From Maratus speciosus (lineage: Eukaryota > Arthropoda > Arachnida > Araneae > Salticidae), in assembly GCA_963932465.1 (NCBI GenBank), contig OZ010795.1:476832806-476896805 (forward strand): a DNA stretch of 64,000 bases. Direction: 5' to 3'. The notes under the pieces are model-generated. The model ran no database searches. It was not told the origin of the DNA and was given only the letters and a program-made list of their open reading frames with translations. Positions 44,931 to 56,399 of this stretch are shown here, one piece after another. Both the position numbers and the translations under genes were made by a program. How positions within the stretch are numbered: the stretch's first letter is position 1; every line of letters starts with the position of its first letter.

Positions 44931-45904
44931 CATTTTTGTGCTGCAAACACTATTATCCTTAGTTCAGATTTTAAATAAATGAAACAAGGTTTGAAACTTA
45001 TTATTTCATACTTATACGAAAACATCCGAGAAAATATAACTTTTATTATGTGTAGCGATTTTCATTAATTAAAAACTGACAAACAGAAAAGCGTAGTCAT
45101 AACATCTCGGCTACAAAACGAATCGAATGCGTATACACTTTTTAACTGTGTTGGAAAATGTTAAAAATATTAAAATTTCATCTTAAGATTTTTTATATAC
45201 ATATAGCATAATATGTATTCATAACATGTAGATTATAAAATAAATTAATTTTTATTTTGTCTCCGCAAATTACATTTCCTTCCGTACATTTTGTTAAAAC
45301 AGTAATAATAGTTAACAGTAAACGTTATCATTATGACAAAAATAACTTTACGAACATTGAAATAATTTATTTTAAAGTGGAATGTATAACTATTAGAAAA
45401 ATGAAATATTAAATAATAAAAAATTGTTTCATTTCAGAAACAGTTGTGCTTGTCAAACGAAATGCATTATTATGTTAATGACTAAAATTTTTTTTATGTT
45501 GTTTGAAATTATTCATACTTCAATGTTAAATGCAAAAGGAAAAGAACGGATAATGCTTTTTTACAGTAAAATGAAATTTATTCATCTTTCGTAATTTGTA
45601 AATTAAAAATATGCGACGGAAGAAAAATACTTTAGAGAGAATATTTTTTAAACAAAATATTATATATTATTTAAAGAAAACACGCTGTTGGAAAATACAA
45701 GACATTGATTGTATACTTCAACCATTTTAGTTAGCTTCAATTATAAAAAGTTGCAGCAAACTGTCCAATCATCCGAAATTAAACTTTATTCCGGCCATAA
45801 ACTGATCAGATAAGTTTAATAATATGGTAAACTAATCATTTTCTTAACAAGAACTTCTAAACTAACCGTTATCGTAACAAGAAAGAAAAATCTTGCGTCA
45901 AGCA
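44931..45904. other. Unassigned AT-rich sequence
   Basis: No recognised feature. Confidence 0.3.
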
Positions 45905-46740
45905 TAGATTATGAAACATTTTCCAACACATTCAGAATAATGTAACAAAACTTCACCGTTTAATAAGTAGAAATAGGAAGTCTAATTTAACCATTTGGAA
46001 ATGCATAACACATTTGAAAACACAATTTCAGCAATTCCCATCTACATTCGTAAAATTATCCGTATTTCTTTATCAGTCCTGCATATGATATATAGATCTG
46101 TATCTACAAACTACATGCATAAAAAAAATTAGTTCAGTTAGGAAATACATGCCTCAGTTGAAAATTCCTCTTCAGCGATTTACGCTTATAAGGATAATTG
46201 TACGTGAATTCATTTGTGCAGCCCTCTATACGAGGTCTAGAATTTATACAAAACGATTAATATGCAAAAAATCACTTAAATTTAAAAGTGCATACCGAAA
46301 TTGAAAACGCACTTCCAGCAATTATCTCTCAAACACAGTACTGTAACCGATTTCTTTTGTGTGTCCCTGTAAATGAACGATAAATGAATGCCCTATGAAT
46401 GCCCTATTCAATAGTAACAATCACGCAGGGAAATTCAGTGATTTTTATCAATTTAAATACATTTGAAATATCGCAATGTCATAAAATACAATGCAAATGA
46501 TTTTTCCCCATTGACCCTAGAGTAACGGAATTTTTTGAGAGCCCCTGTAAATGAACTATTAATGCTACACACTTAATGTCCAATACCGCGCATGCCATGG
46601 TAAACATCCTTAACTATATTAATTGTAGGAAAATCCCCGTATGTTTACGCGAGTTAGATCGCGGACAGATAGGCGAATAAGCGGCCGAACAAACCGAATT
46701 CATAAACACTTTTAGCTATGCTGTAAAGTGTTAAAACGAT
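45905..46740 (-). repeat. T180 composite repeat element, inverted copy
   Basis: Reverse-complement of the flanking parts of the element at 31508-33985: on the minus strand it starts TTTTAACACTTTACAGCATA, has CTATCTGTCCGC in place of the GTCTGTCC run, then several ~180-bp units with TTCATTTACAGGG, and ends TGTTGGAAAATGTTTCATAA. About 820 bp, non-coding. Confidence 0.6.
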
Positions 46741-46755
46741 CGCATGACTAGGCGG

Positions 46756-46997
46756 CAGAGTTGGACAAATTCGTAATTGCAATTATCTTCAATGTAATTA
46801 CAATTTAATTGCGTGTAATGAATTATAGTTAAAATTACATGCCGTAAAAAAATTTCCAGCATTGTAGTCGGAACTGTCTCAATTCCATTATGTGACGAAA
46901 TTTCTGCGTTTGAATGTGTCTAACTATAATCAATTACATGCAATTAACTTGTAATTTCAATGCGGATAATTGAGATTCCAAATTTGTCAAACGCTGC
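46756..46997. mobile_element. hAT-like MITE, CAGAGTTGGACAAAT ends
   Basis: CAGAGTTGGACAAATTCGTA at the left pairs with the right end (reverse complement CAGCGTTTGACAAATTTGGA). Pairing continues through CAATTATC and AATTACAA.TTAATTGC. The CAG.GTTGG terminus is hAT-like, but the flanking 8 bp match poorly. Confidence 0.6.
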
Positions 46998-48745
46998 TGG
47001 ACAGTTTGCTGAATATTTTTAACAGTGTATTGCAGCCATCGAGAAGAAAGCAATTCTGAAAACTTTCCGTAAATTTTCATTAATCAAGATACCTAAACTT
47101 TAAAACTACTCCCCGTTAAAATGTTGATATATATATTTGATGATTTCGTTCTGGTTATATTACATATGATAATACCAGCTTTTTAAATAAACACAATACA
47201 GTCATCAAAAGGATCAGTCGGGTCAATAAAAATCAGTACCATTAGGATTTTTCCAATAAAGAGTCTGGGTTGACAGCAAACAAGTTATTAAGTAGTCGAA
47301 AATATCACACAAAAATCTTTGGAGATGTAAGATGTTAATATGCCATGAATAAACAGGTTGGCGTGGTTTTACTAGCCAAAACAATTTACTTAAAGTTACG
47401 TCTAAGCCTGCACAGACGAGTTTTATACCAGAATGCGTAGGGGCACAAATAACTGCACTATGATAAAGTGAATATCCAATGAGAGGACGAATTTCAGCGG
47501 ATTGAATAAATCGCCGTGATGCGGTTTCCTGAAGAATTTTGAAATGAAATTTGAAGAGCTAAAATTTCTACCAAAATGAAAATAAAAATACGTAAATTCG
47601 ATTATATTACTAGGTTTAGCAAAAAGTTTTGGGAAATTTGTGAAATTTGCGTTTTTATGCGTCAATCAACAACAAAAGCAACAAGGACTATTCTTCAAAG
47701 TGGAGATCATCATAGTCCACGACTTTCTGTCATCGTTCTGCCAGACTCCGGATTTGTTGGAAGCACCATGGCGGTTCCTTGGAATCGAAACACTCTTCAA
47801 CTTCATTAAAGGATTCAAATTGACGGCCCTTGAAAAAGTGTTGCTTTGATCCAAAGAGGCCATAATAGAATGGAGCCATGTACGGACTGTACCACTAGTA
47901 CTCCTATATACGATACAAATTCTGGTAACTGTTAGATTAAAAGTTTCCCAGCACTTTTTGCCCAGCATATTAAAAATAGAAAGAAAATAATGATATTTGA
48001 AGTGGAAAATAGTGATGTTAAAAGGGAAAAGATTTAGAATATTCTTAAGTTAGGTTAAAAATTAAAATATTTTACACACACATATATATATATACGATAT
48101 ATATAATATTATTAATATATATATCAGATTTGTCATGCGATAGCACTCGCTTTTATGAATCAATTTGAGTCTGACTGAGCGAGTGTGCGAAATTACAAAG
48201 TTCTCAACCCAGTCCATTGGCTAGCTGCATCCTCCGTCTTATTTCAAAATGGTGATAACTTAAAGATTTAAAAAAAAAATTAAAAAATAGAAAGCCTAAG
48301 CATTTTTACCTTAAGTGTTCGAGCTTGATAAAAGGTATCCGGAGCATTTTTTTTTCCGCCTCTATCTTTAAAAAAGTCTGAGATATAGCAGATAAATTCT
48401 AGGATGGCTGACATATTGAAACAAGAAGACATATTTAAAATATTATTGAGAAATAGCATCAAGAAAATACTTTGTAATGTACGTAAATAATTTCTTTAAA
48501 ATAATGTTCTAATTAGCAGTGGTTTAAAATTGCAAATCTGTTTTTAATTTTAATTATCTTGCTATTATTGGTGACACATATTTTCTCTTTCAGGTATGAT
48601 ATTTTAGAAGAGCTGAAAAGACATTAACCCTCTGACTACCGGAGGGAAAAAACCATTCATAAAGTACCAATCGGGTCCATTTGGCCCATATTTAAATATA
48701 TCCTTCTATATATAAAAAAAGTTTTGATTTGGAAATGCACCAACA
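46998..48745. other. Unassigned; includes a TA microsatellite and a lone MITE end
   Basis: A single ATTTTTAACAGTG end of the CACTGTTAAAAAT type lies at 47016-47027. A TA-rich microsatellite spans 48074-48124. Around 47570-47970, long frames overlap on both strands, which suggests a coding ancestor, but no family is recognisable. Confidence 0.35.
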
Positions 48746-48890
48746 AAAAATCTGCGTAGATACCGTGAAATGCATCTGATTGGTCAGAGCTTTATGACGC
48801 TATAAGGGAGGTTACCAATGAGGGACCCGTCTCTCTGTCGCCAAAAGTGACGCCAACTTGGCACTATTTCCAGTATTTCGCCAAAATTAA
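48746..48890 (+). repeat. Dispersed repeat R5, copy 1
   Basis: ATCTGCGTAGATACCGT through GTCTCTCTGTC.CCAAAAGTGACGCC and CCAGTATTTCGCCAAA matches 53111-53252. The copy ends where the Merlin element begins. Confidence 0.75.
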
Positions 48891-49522
48891 GGGTACTTTT
48901 CCGTTATACGGACAGCATGCCAAAATGTATGCTAATGCGCCAATTATTTCAGCCCTCATCGTGAAAAGGATTTTTCTTGTAAACCATGCGAAACATTGTG
49001 ATTTGTTATTTATAAAACGTGAATTACGTGAATGATTATTATTTAACCTTAACCTTGGAAAGCTTTTTAATTTGCTATTATTCGAAATAAAAACGCTTTT
49101 TTTTTATATAATTATAATTTACTTTTACTGCTGATGCTGAGATGGATTTTACCATTTGTCAATTACCACATGATGAGAAAGTTGCGATAAAACTGTTTCA
49201 GAAATTTGGAATTCTGCATAATAAAAGGTTGTGTTCAAACAACCATGAAATGAAATTATGGATGAGTTCTGGAAATCCGAAATGGAGATGTAGCTTACGA
49301 TCATGCGAAGAAAGCGTAGGAATACGACAAAAAACATGGTTTGAAGGATCGCGGTTGTCTTTTCTTAATGCTTTGAGGTTTATATATTTATGGTGCCAAG
49401 AGTTGACATCGATTGAGCTTGGTGAGCTGCAACTTGATATGAACCATAACACAACAGTGGACTGGAATAGTTATTTTAGAGAAGTTTGTGCAAATGCTTT
49501 ATGTTCACGACCAAATAGAAAA

Positions 49523-49729
49523 GGCACAGATGTCATATTCGCCCCATATTGGCGCGATTTTTTTCGGTTGCTAATTTGGCGAAAACATCAACAGCATAAA
49601 CAACATAATCCGGGTTACCACATCAAGCAAAATAACGACACTTTGGCGCAAGTTAAGTACCTGTTGCCTATATGATATTGGCGACAGAAAAAAATCGTGC
49701 CAATACGGGGCGAATATGACATCTGTACC
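49523..49729. mobile_element. GGCACAGATGTC MITE, copy 1, in the Merlin gene
   Basis: 207 bp from GGCACAGATGTCATATTCGC to GCGAATATGACATCTGTACC, flanked by a perfect 8-bp duplication ATAGAAAA (49515-49522 and 49730-49737). Its GG ends and 8-bp duplication agree with Merlin-type transposition by another family. Confidence 0.93.
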
Positions 49730-50212
49730 ATAGAAAAATCGGTGGACCTAATAAAATTATAGAAGTAGATGAAAGTCTTTTTACCAGAAGAAAAAGCAAC
49801 GTAGGGCGTGTTCTTCCTCCTCAATGGGTGTTACATGGTTTATGCCGTGAAACACGGGGATGTTTCCTTACTCCTATTCCCGATCGCAAAGCTGACACTT
49901 TAATGGCGGCAATAGAAAACAATGTAGCTGATGGAAGTATTATTTATATACAGATTACTGGAAAGGATATAAAACAGATGAACTGCAAAGTGCTGGTTAT
50001 GATCATTTCACAGTAAATCACAAATACAATTTTGTCGACCCTAATACTGGATGTCATACTCAAAATGTTGAGAGATTATGGGGCATTGCAAAATGGCGCA
50101 ACAAAAGACATCAAGGAACAGTTCGTCATCATTTAGAGTCGTATCTCATAGAGTTTATGTTGCGACGTCTTCATTCAAAAAATGAAATGTTTACTGCAAT
50201 GCTAAAAGATAT

Positions 50213-50632
50213 GGCACAGATGTCATATTCGCCCCATATTGACGCGATTTTTTCCTGACGCTAATGTCATATACGCAACGGGTACTTAACTGGCGCCAAA
50301 GTGTCGTTATTTTGCTTGATGTGGTAACCCGGATTATGTTGTGGCACAGATGTCATATACCCCATATTGGCGCGATTTTTTTCAGATGCCAATTTGGCGA
50401 AAATATCAACAGCATAAACAGCAACATCCGGGTTACCATATCAAACAAAATAACGACACTTTGGCGCCAGTTAAATACCCGTTGCGTATATGACATTGGC
50501 TTCAGAAAAAATCGCGCCAATATGGGGCGTATATGACATCTGTACCTATGTTGTTTATGCTGTTGATGATTTCGCCAAATTGGCAATCGAAAAAAAATCG
50601 CGCCAATATGGGGCGAATATGACATCTGTGCC
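50213..50632. mobile_element. GGCACAGATGTC MITE, copy 2, containing copy 3
   Basis: The outer element starts GGCACAGATGTCATATTCGC and ends GCGAATATGACATCTGTGCC. It is about 208 bp without the nested copy. The flanks AAAGATAT (50205-50212) and AAAGAGAT (50633-50640) are a target duplication with one change. Confidence 0.88.
50343..50546. mobile_element. GGCACAGATGTC MITE, copy 3, nested in copy 2
   Basis: 204 bp with the same ends, flanked by a perfect 8-bp duplication TATGTTGT (50335-50342 and 50547-50554). Its interior has CATCAACAGCATAAACA and CCGGGTTACCATATCA, as in copy 1. Confidence 0.93.
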
Positions 50633-50911
50633 AAAGAGATTTGTAATTTTATGGCAGCAATTTAATATGATTTTTTTTATTTTATTACTTTATTGTATAA
50701 CAGTTATTTGTTCACTTATTTTAATTATATATTTGTGATTTAATAAAATAGTTCGTAAAATTCTGTAATTTTCAAATGTTATATTTTTAAAATGCTCACT
50801 TTACTATCGACAATGTTTTTCTTTTAATCAAACGTTTCAATTCACGTGATTTTCATTTTGCGCCAACTATTGCGCTTGGCGACAATGTTGTCCATATAAC
50901 GGAAAAGTACC

Positions 50912-51436
50912 AAAAAGCATAGCCTACTATGATATATACGGCCCACGCATTTCACCGAAAACCGTCGAAAAAGTGAAGTCGGAAGCAGCTTCAAACCCTG
51001 AATCAAAACATCACAACGTGCTCTTTTTTGTTTACGTTTATACCCTGCCCTGATAGCGGCGGCTTGTTTCTCATCATCGAAGTTTCAGAATCATTGATCG
51101 TATTTTCAGAATAATAAATTAAATACTTTTATTCTTCGATTTCCTTCGATTTAAAAGGATATTTTACACAGCTTGTAGTGTGTTCACATACTTTTAAGAT
51201 TAGCTAAATTACTTATTGTTTACTTGTTCGTTTGGTTCATTCTGTTATTCTTTTTTGAATCTCCCGTATTTACATAAAAATAGCTTGTGTTTCATATACA
51301 CGTTTTAAAATTAAAATTTGGTTTTTATCAAACTACAGTTCTCATAACTGGCTCGAAGCAGTTATTTTTGACGAATTTATTGCTACCCGTAAAATGTTTG
51401 TGATTGATATCGTCCGAACTAAATAATAATAATAAT

Positions 51437-51476
<40 letters not shown>

Positions 51477-52241
51477 GCCGGCTCGGGCCTACAGGCGGAG
51501 GTAGATTTCGATGTTAAGTACTAAATTCTCCAACAAAACTTAAATCAAGATTAGAGATAAAACCCAGTTTCTTCAGAAAGAGTGAGCTGTAGGGAGCTAA
51601 ACTTTTTGTGAAAATTATAATATACACGAATACACACACATATGTATATGGGATAGGTTTAAAAAATGGCTACAAAAAATTCAGAGAACCTTAAATTGCT
51701 AAAATATGTTAATATCTCCATAGTCGGGTTTTTATCATGTTTTAATACGTTTGTTCAAACTCACATGATGTTACATATTCACCTGCTGAGGTCCATTATA
51801 TTTCCAATATGACGCAATATACATATTTTTTAATTCGTCAAACTGTTCATTTTATTTTGAGTTTTCATGCTAAAATCTTATGACGTAATATTCAATTTGT
51901 TTTCAATTTGTCAAAATATTTAATTTTACACGTGAAAATTTTGCAAAAGAAGAGTAATTGTTGTGGTGAAAATTTTATTGTTTTTATTTTTTTAATTGTT
52001 GGCAACTGGTATAACAAAAAACTTTCATTTTTTTCTTGCCATTGTTGTGTAAGAGCTGGTTTTATCAGATTCATGTTAAGACAGTATTCAAAATTTTGAA
52101 CCTTCCCCATTTCCACCCTCTTGGGCCGATTTCGCCCATTTTCAATCCCCGCCGAGATATTAGCCATATCAAAGTTGTTGGCGAGTTTGAAGACGATCCG
52201 TGCATAATTGCGACTTTTATCGTGCGGACAAAATTTAGTAC

Positions 52242-52276
<35 letters not shown>

Positions 52277-53110
52277 AACTTTTTAGGTGGGGGTGGTTTT
52301 GGGTTCCTGGGGTCCTATAATGAAAAGTTATGAAGGAATTTTTCAAAAGTCGCACCATGGTAACGACTGCAATAGGTAGTATTTCTTACGAAATCTACCT
52401 AATACGATCTTCCTTAAACATTAAATATTCTTATTTTTAATCATAGAAAGAAATGGTGATCGCAGATTTAAATATCGTTGCAATATTTTATGTTATCCAA
52501 GCAATTTTGACTAAATCATGTAAGTGTATTTGTTACTTAATAAATTATATTTATTAATTATTACAAGGAATTTTATGAGTACTGTAATATATTTAAAAGA
52601 AATTCCATTAGTTTTATTGTTTCAACAGTGAAGATAGCAATTAAATTTGTGACATTGATGTTTTTAGACTATGCATGTTTTTATTTATTGGGGTGAATCG
52701 TAGAATACTCTACTTCTCCCCAACCTGGCGATAAATGCGCCAAAGTGGCAACCTTGGTATTTAGTATTAACTTGGTATTAAGTAGCATCCTTGGAAGTAT
52801 TCTCCGGTCGCACCATTTATTATTCCGATAATTGTTAAAATGATATATATATATTTTTCGATGATTAGAGTTAATACTTTTATTAAACTCTTTTGAATCA
52901 TATCTATACGGAAAAAAAGTAAACACATCGGAATTCTCTGAACCCTGCCCAGAGCGGTTTGATTGGTTCTCGTCGTTGAAGTTACGGTCAGAGTCAAATT
53001 TCTGTTTTGGCAGCGTATCAGAGTCCTCTGGCGAGCAACTTCATACAAATCGGTCTGCCGGTAGTAGTATCTAAATATGCCTTGCAAAAAGTAATGCTTT
53101 GGAAAAGGAA
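50912..53110. other. Unassigned; poly(A) 51440-51471 and TA repeat 52239-52276
   Basis: A 32-base A run follows an AAT repeat and precedes a GC-richer patch (CCTGCCGGCTCGGGCC). A CATA/TA microsatellite lies at 52239-52276. No gene recognised. Confidence 0.4.
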
Positions 53111-53252
53111 CAATGAAAATCTGCGTAGATACCGTCAAATGCAACTGATTGGTCAGAGCTTTATGACGCTATAAGGGAGGTTACCAAGGGGAGACCCGTC
53201 TCTCTGTCACCAAAAGTGACGCCAACTTAGCGCTATTTCCAGTATTTCGCCA
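53111..53252 (+). repeat. Dispersed repeat R5, copy 2
   Basis: Matches 48746-48885 closely and continues with AAATTTCCATAGACTCCC, giving the sequence that would lie beyond the Merlin insertion. Confidence 0.75.
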
Positions 53253-53470
53253 AATTTCCATAGACTCCCATTGAAATACAATAGGGTTTACTTGCATGCA
53301 GGAAATTAGCAAATTGAGATATTTCAATGCAACAAAAACTAATATTAGCTTATGAATAGAGCTTAATTGAACTATTTACATTATTTTTAAGCACAAACAA
53401 TAATCTGGGGTTGGCTAGAAAATAGGAATTGCTTCGGTATACCGAATGGAATAGCTAAGCGATTACGCGG
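53253..53470. other. Unassigned, leading into a Helitron-like end
   Basis: No recognised feature; may be the body of the Helitron-like element that ends at 53513. Confidence 0.3.
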
Positions 53471-53513
53471 GAGGTTGGTGAGCGTAGCAAGCAGGGGGGC
53501 GGTGCCCTCCTAG
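53471..53513 (+). mobile_element. Helitron-like 3' end
   Basis: GAGGTTGGTGAGCGTAGCAA followed by a hairpin (GGGGGGC..GCCCTCC) and CTAG before host T at 53514. A diverged inverted counterpart (GGTTGGTGAGCTTAGC on the minus strand) lies at 57305-57350. Confidence 0.45.
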
Positions 53514-53989
53514 TATATTTACAAAATACAAATAAACTACTGATGTATTACAAAGAGTAGGGTAGTATTCTAAAAATAAATGTGATATATGAAAATTTTC
53601 GCAAGTAATTTCGAATAGTAATTTTCCTAAAATTAATCTGAGATTTAACAAGGCTCCAAATTACTGGATGAAAGTTTTCACATGTCTTACGTGTTTACTA
53701 TATGTGAAATATAAAGTGTACAATTAATACTGTACATTCTAATTCACATTCTACATGAGTATAAGTGTACAGCCTAATAAATAATGCAACAAGATATATT
53801 AAAAATAGAAAGAAAAGTTAGATTGCTATGATTAGACACAATGATTGGATTATTTTCGATTCCTGTGTACATGCCAACTGCCGAAAGAAATTGCTTTTAG
53901 GTTCAATCGACTCCGTCTTAGTAGTTGGAAAGTTTACCTTACCAGGAAACCACACCTTTGTATAATAGTGAAAAAAATTAAGTAAGCAA

Positions 53990-54225
53990 CACTCGAAAGA
54001 ACATAGTTAAACATGCTTTGTGATACATAAATCATTTGTCCTCGTTTGCTCGTTATCGAGATATAAAATCTTAAATTTTGATGATTGTTACGCTTCATCT
54101 TCGCTTTCTGCTAAAACTTCACCTTCATCGCTTGACATATCATCAAACTTTCCGAATTCGTCAATTACAAGGTCTTCCTGTACTTAAAAATCATCGCTAA
54201 TTGATGCAATCGTTGCATTAATTAG
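53990..54225 (-). pseudogene. Unidentified coding relic with acidic C-terminus
   Basis: On the minus strand a frame reads QEDLVIDEFGKFDDMSSDEG then EVLAESEDEA and stops near 54091. The following ~80 bp (TTATATCTCGATAACG...GCAAATGATTTATG-like) recurs as 3' sequence in the duplicated units at 55000 and 55370. It looks like the acidic tail of a transposase plus its 3' flank, but no diagnostic domain is present. Confidence 0.3.
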
Positions 54226-54230
54226 TTCTA

Positions 54231-54612
54231 CACTGTAAAAAAAAAAATCTGTAGTTCTACAGATGTAAAGTTATATGCTCACTAAACTTTTATCTGTAAC
54301 TGCAAAAAAAGCTGCAAATCTACAAAACTAGTTTTTGTAAAGCTACAGAAATCTGTAACTTTACAAATGAATCTGCTAAAATTTCAGTAGTCTTACTAAA
54401 ATTTTATCTGTAACCCTGGTTGTAGTTACATGAAAAGTTCTAGGCATCCCAGTTTCCTAAACAATTCTTAGTAACCTTACAGATTTTTTGATTTTCGGTG
54501 CAAAACTGTGTCTGTTACATAAATTTTTGTAGTTGCCGTTACATAAAATGTTCTAGGAATCCCAGTTTCCTAGAAACACTTTAGTAACTTTACAGATTTT
54601 TTTTTTACAGTG
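54231..54612 (-). mobile_element. CACTGTAAAA MITE, long form, inverted
   Basis: Reverse complement of 20575-20953 end to end, between TA at 54229-54230 and 54613-54614. The type R end is at the left and the type L end at the right. Confidence 0.85.
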
Positions 54613-54885
54613 TAACCGGTGTGGTGCAAACAAAAAATACTCTCATTAAAAAAAATATGCATTTCTTTTGTCCCTAATGAAAAATTTACATTTTAATTTC
54701 GTTGTAAAGCTGTGGTTCTTTTGGATAAGGTTCTTTCTTTTTTTCATTTTATAAGCTTGATAGTGGCGCATTACTTTAGAACACACAAGCAAAGGATTCA
54801 TACGAGACATTTTTCAGTTAGAACATACGCTTTACACAAAGCCTAAAACACGAATGAGATGCCTTACTGGTTTGTAGGCAAACAG

Positions 54886-55460
54886 CAAGTATAGAGTATT
54901 TTTTAATGTGTTTTTACAAGGTTTTATCGCGTCCCTTCAAGCAAATTCCTTTTCGTCCCTTCATTAAATATATTTTTAAAAATACAAAAAATAAAGAAAT
55001 TAGCAAACTTTAATACTTTTTATCTTGATAACGGGGAATCGAAGGCAAATGATTTATGCGTCAAAAAACACGTTCTACTGTGCTCTTTCGATTATTTAGA
55101 TTTTATTTAGATATATTTTAGATCTTATTTAGATCTTTATTTAGATCTTTATTTTAGATCTTTTTTTCGATCTTATTTCGATCTTATTTCGTCTTTTTTC
55201 ATTATTACACAAACGGCGTGGTTCCCTGGTTAGCACGGCAAGTATAAAGTATTTTTAACTTGTTTTGACAAGGAATTATCTCGTCCCTTACCACATATCC
55301 TTTTTTGTCCCTTTATTAAATAAATAAATAAATACATTAAATAAATAAATTAGCAAATTTTAAGACTTTATATCTCGATAACGGAGAGACGAGGGCAAAT
55401 GATTTATGTGACACTCTTCACTAAGCTCTTTCCTTTGCTCTAATTTAGATTTTTTCATTA
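54886..55460 (+). repeat. Direct duplication, ~350-bp unit
   Basis: The block CAAGTATAGAGTATT ... TTTTATCTTGATAACGGGG ... GGCAAATGATTTATG recurs about 350 bp later, with GGTTCCCTGGTTAG repeated at 55220 and 55476. Between the copies (55090-55190) lies a short AGATCTTATTT microsatellite-like run. Confidence 0.65.
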
Positions 55461-55581
55461 TTTCGCTAATGGTGTGGTTCCCTGGTTAGTACGTAGTACG
55501 TCGATGCTATTTTCTCTTTCCCCTAAAAATTGCTCTAGAAAATATTTGTTGTATAAGAGAGAAACTGGTACTAATTATGTT

Positions 55582-55788
55582 CACTGTAAAAAAAAAAAAT
55601 CTGTAAAATTACTAAAGTTTTTCCAGGAAGCTGGGATTCCTAGATTTTTTTAAGTAACGGCAACAACAAAAATTCCTGTAACAGACGCTGTTACAGGAAT
55701 TTTTGTTGCTGCCGTTACATAAAAAGTTCTAGGAATCCCAGTTTCCTAGAAAAACTTTAGTAACTTTACAGATTTTTTTTTTACAGTG
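55582..55788. mobile_element. CACTGTAAAA MITE, palindromic short form 1
   Basis: 207 bp. Both ends are type L (CTGTAAA.TTACTAAAG), and the arms pair throughout around the centre TGTAACAGACGCTGTTACA. The flank is TT on both sides rather than TA. Confidence 0.85.
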
Positions 55789-55829
55789 TTGATATTTTAA
55801 AGCGTGGTTAATAATATTTTAATAATAGT

Positions 55830-55900
55830 CCTGATAAAAGCCAAGAAGAATGTAATGAAGAAGATGAAAAACAGAATTCTGAAGAATCAGATTGAAACTA
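55830..55900 (+). pseudogene. Short acidic coding tail
   Basis: A plus-strand frame SQEECNEEDEKQNSEESD then stop resembles the acidic end of a pogo/Tigger-type or other transposase. It is too short to assign. Confidence 0.2.
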
Positions 55901-56399
55901 GTAATCCATTAAATACACTGAAAAACCAGCATATCTGTACTGTAGAGACACCACTTTATTAAATGTATTATTAAATGTAATTTCATCAAATGTAAATAAT
56001 CTTTATTAAATGTAAATTAAATGTAAATAATAAATTTTATAGATAGTACAATTAAGTACATTTAATTAAACATCACTAGTAAATTAAAAAAATCTATCAA
56101 CAATTACTTTTCTCTTATAAAAGTAAACATTTAAGGCTGCTAGTCACTCAACTTCCAAATTCTCTTCGGTAATTTTAAGTCTATGGGCATGTGATGTATT
56201 CGTATGTTTAAAATATCTGCTTAATAAATTAATATTTTAATTCATTTTTCTTTGTTCTCTTCTTAAATGACGTCTGTTTATTCTTAGTTGTGAAAATATT
56301 TATAAAATGTATACTTATTATTATGTGAAGTATTAAAATCTTACTTACACTTCGTCAGCTTTTAAGATATAAAATATTAAACTAAACTATGGATTTATA
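55901..56399. other. Unassigned AT-rich sequence
   Basis: Contains short TTAAATGTAAAT reiterations (55950-56030), otherwise nothing recognised. Confidence 0.35.

Larger units (their letters stand above)
49142..50665 (+). pseudogene. Merlin transposase pseudogene (ISXO2-like DDE)
   Basis: From ATG at 49142 the N-terminus has a Cys-rich region (RLCSNNHEMKLW ... WRCSLRSCEESVGIRQKTWF), as in Merlin proteins. After RPNRK the frame is broken by a 207-bp MITE with an 8-bp duplication. It resumes with IEVDESLFTRRK (first Asp), then a 2-bp AT slip before DYWKGYKTDEL (second Asp), then NVERLWGIAKWR (catalytic Glu). The C-terminal LRRLHSKNEMFTAMLKD is cut by a second MITE at 50213; without it the frame would end CNFMAAI-stop at 50665. 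Apart from the insertions and the slip, the sequence is well preserved, implying a fairly recent death. Confidence 0.9.
48892..50911 (+). mobile_element. Merlin transposon, inactive, carrying three MITEs
   Basis: Ends GGTACTTTTCCGTTATACGG (left) and the inverse of GGTACTTTTCCGTTATATGG (right) delimit 2020 bp. Subtracting the inserted MITEs and their duplications leaves about 1.38 kb, a normal Merlin length. It carries an IS1016/ISXO2-type transposase relic. A target duplication is not obvious. It sits at the edge of an R5 copy. Confidence 0.88.

Noticed and set aside
49615..50738. Several frames around the Merlin MITEs that share peptides such as MAQMSYSPHIGAIF.
   Set aside because: They are translations of the MITE inverted repeats, not independent genes.
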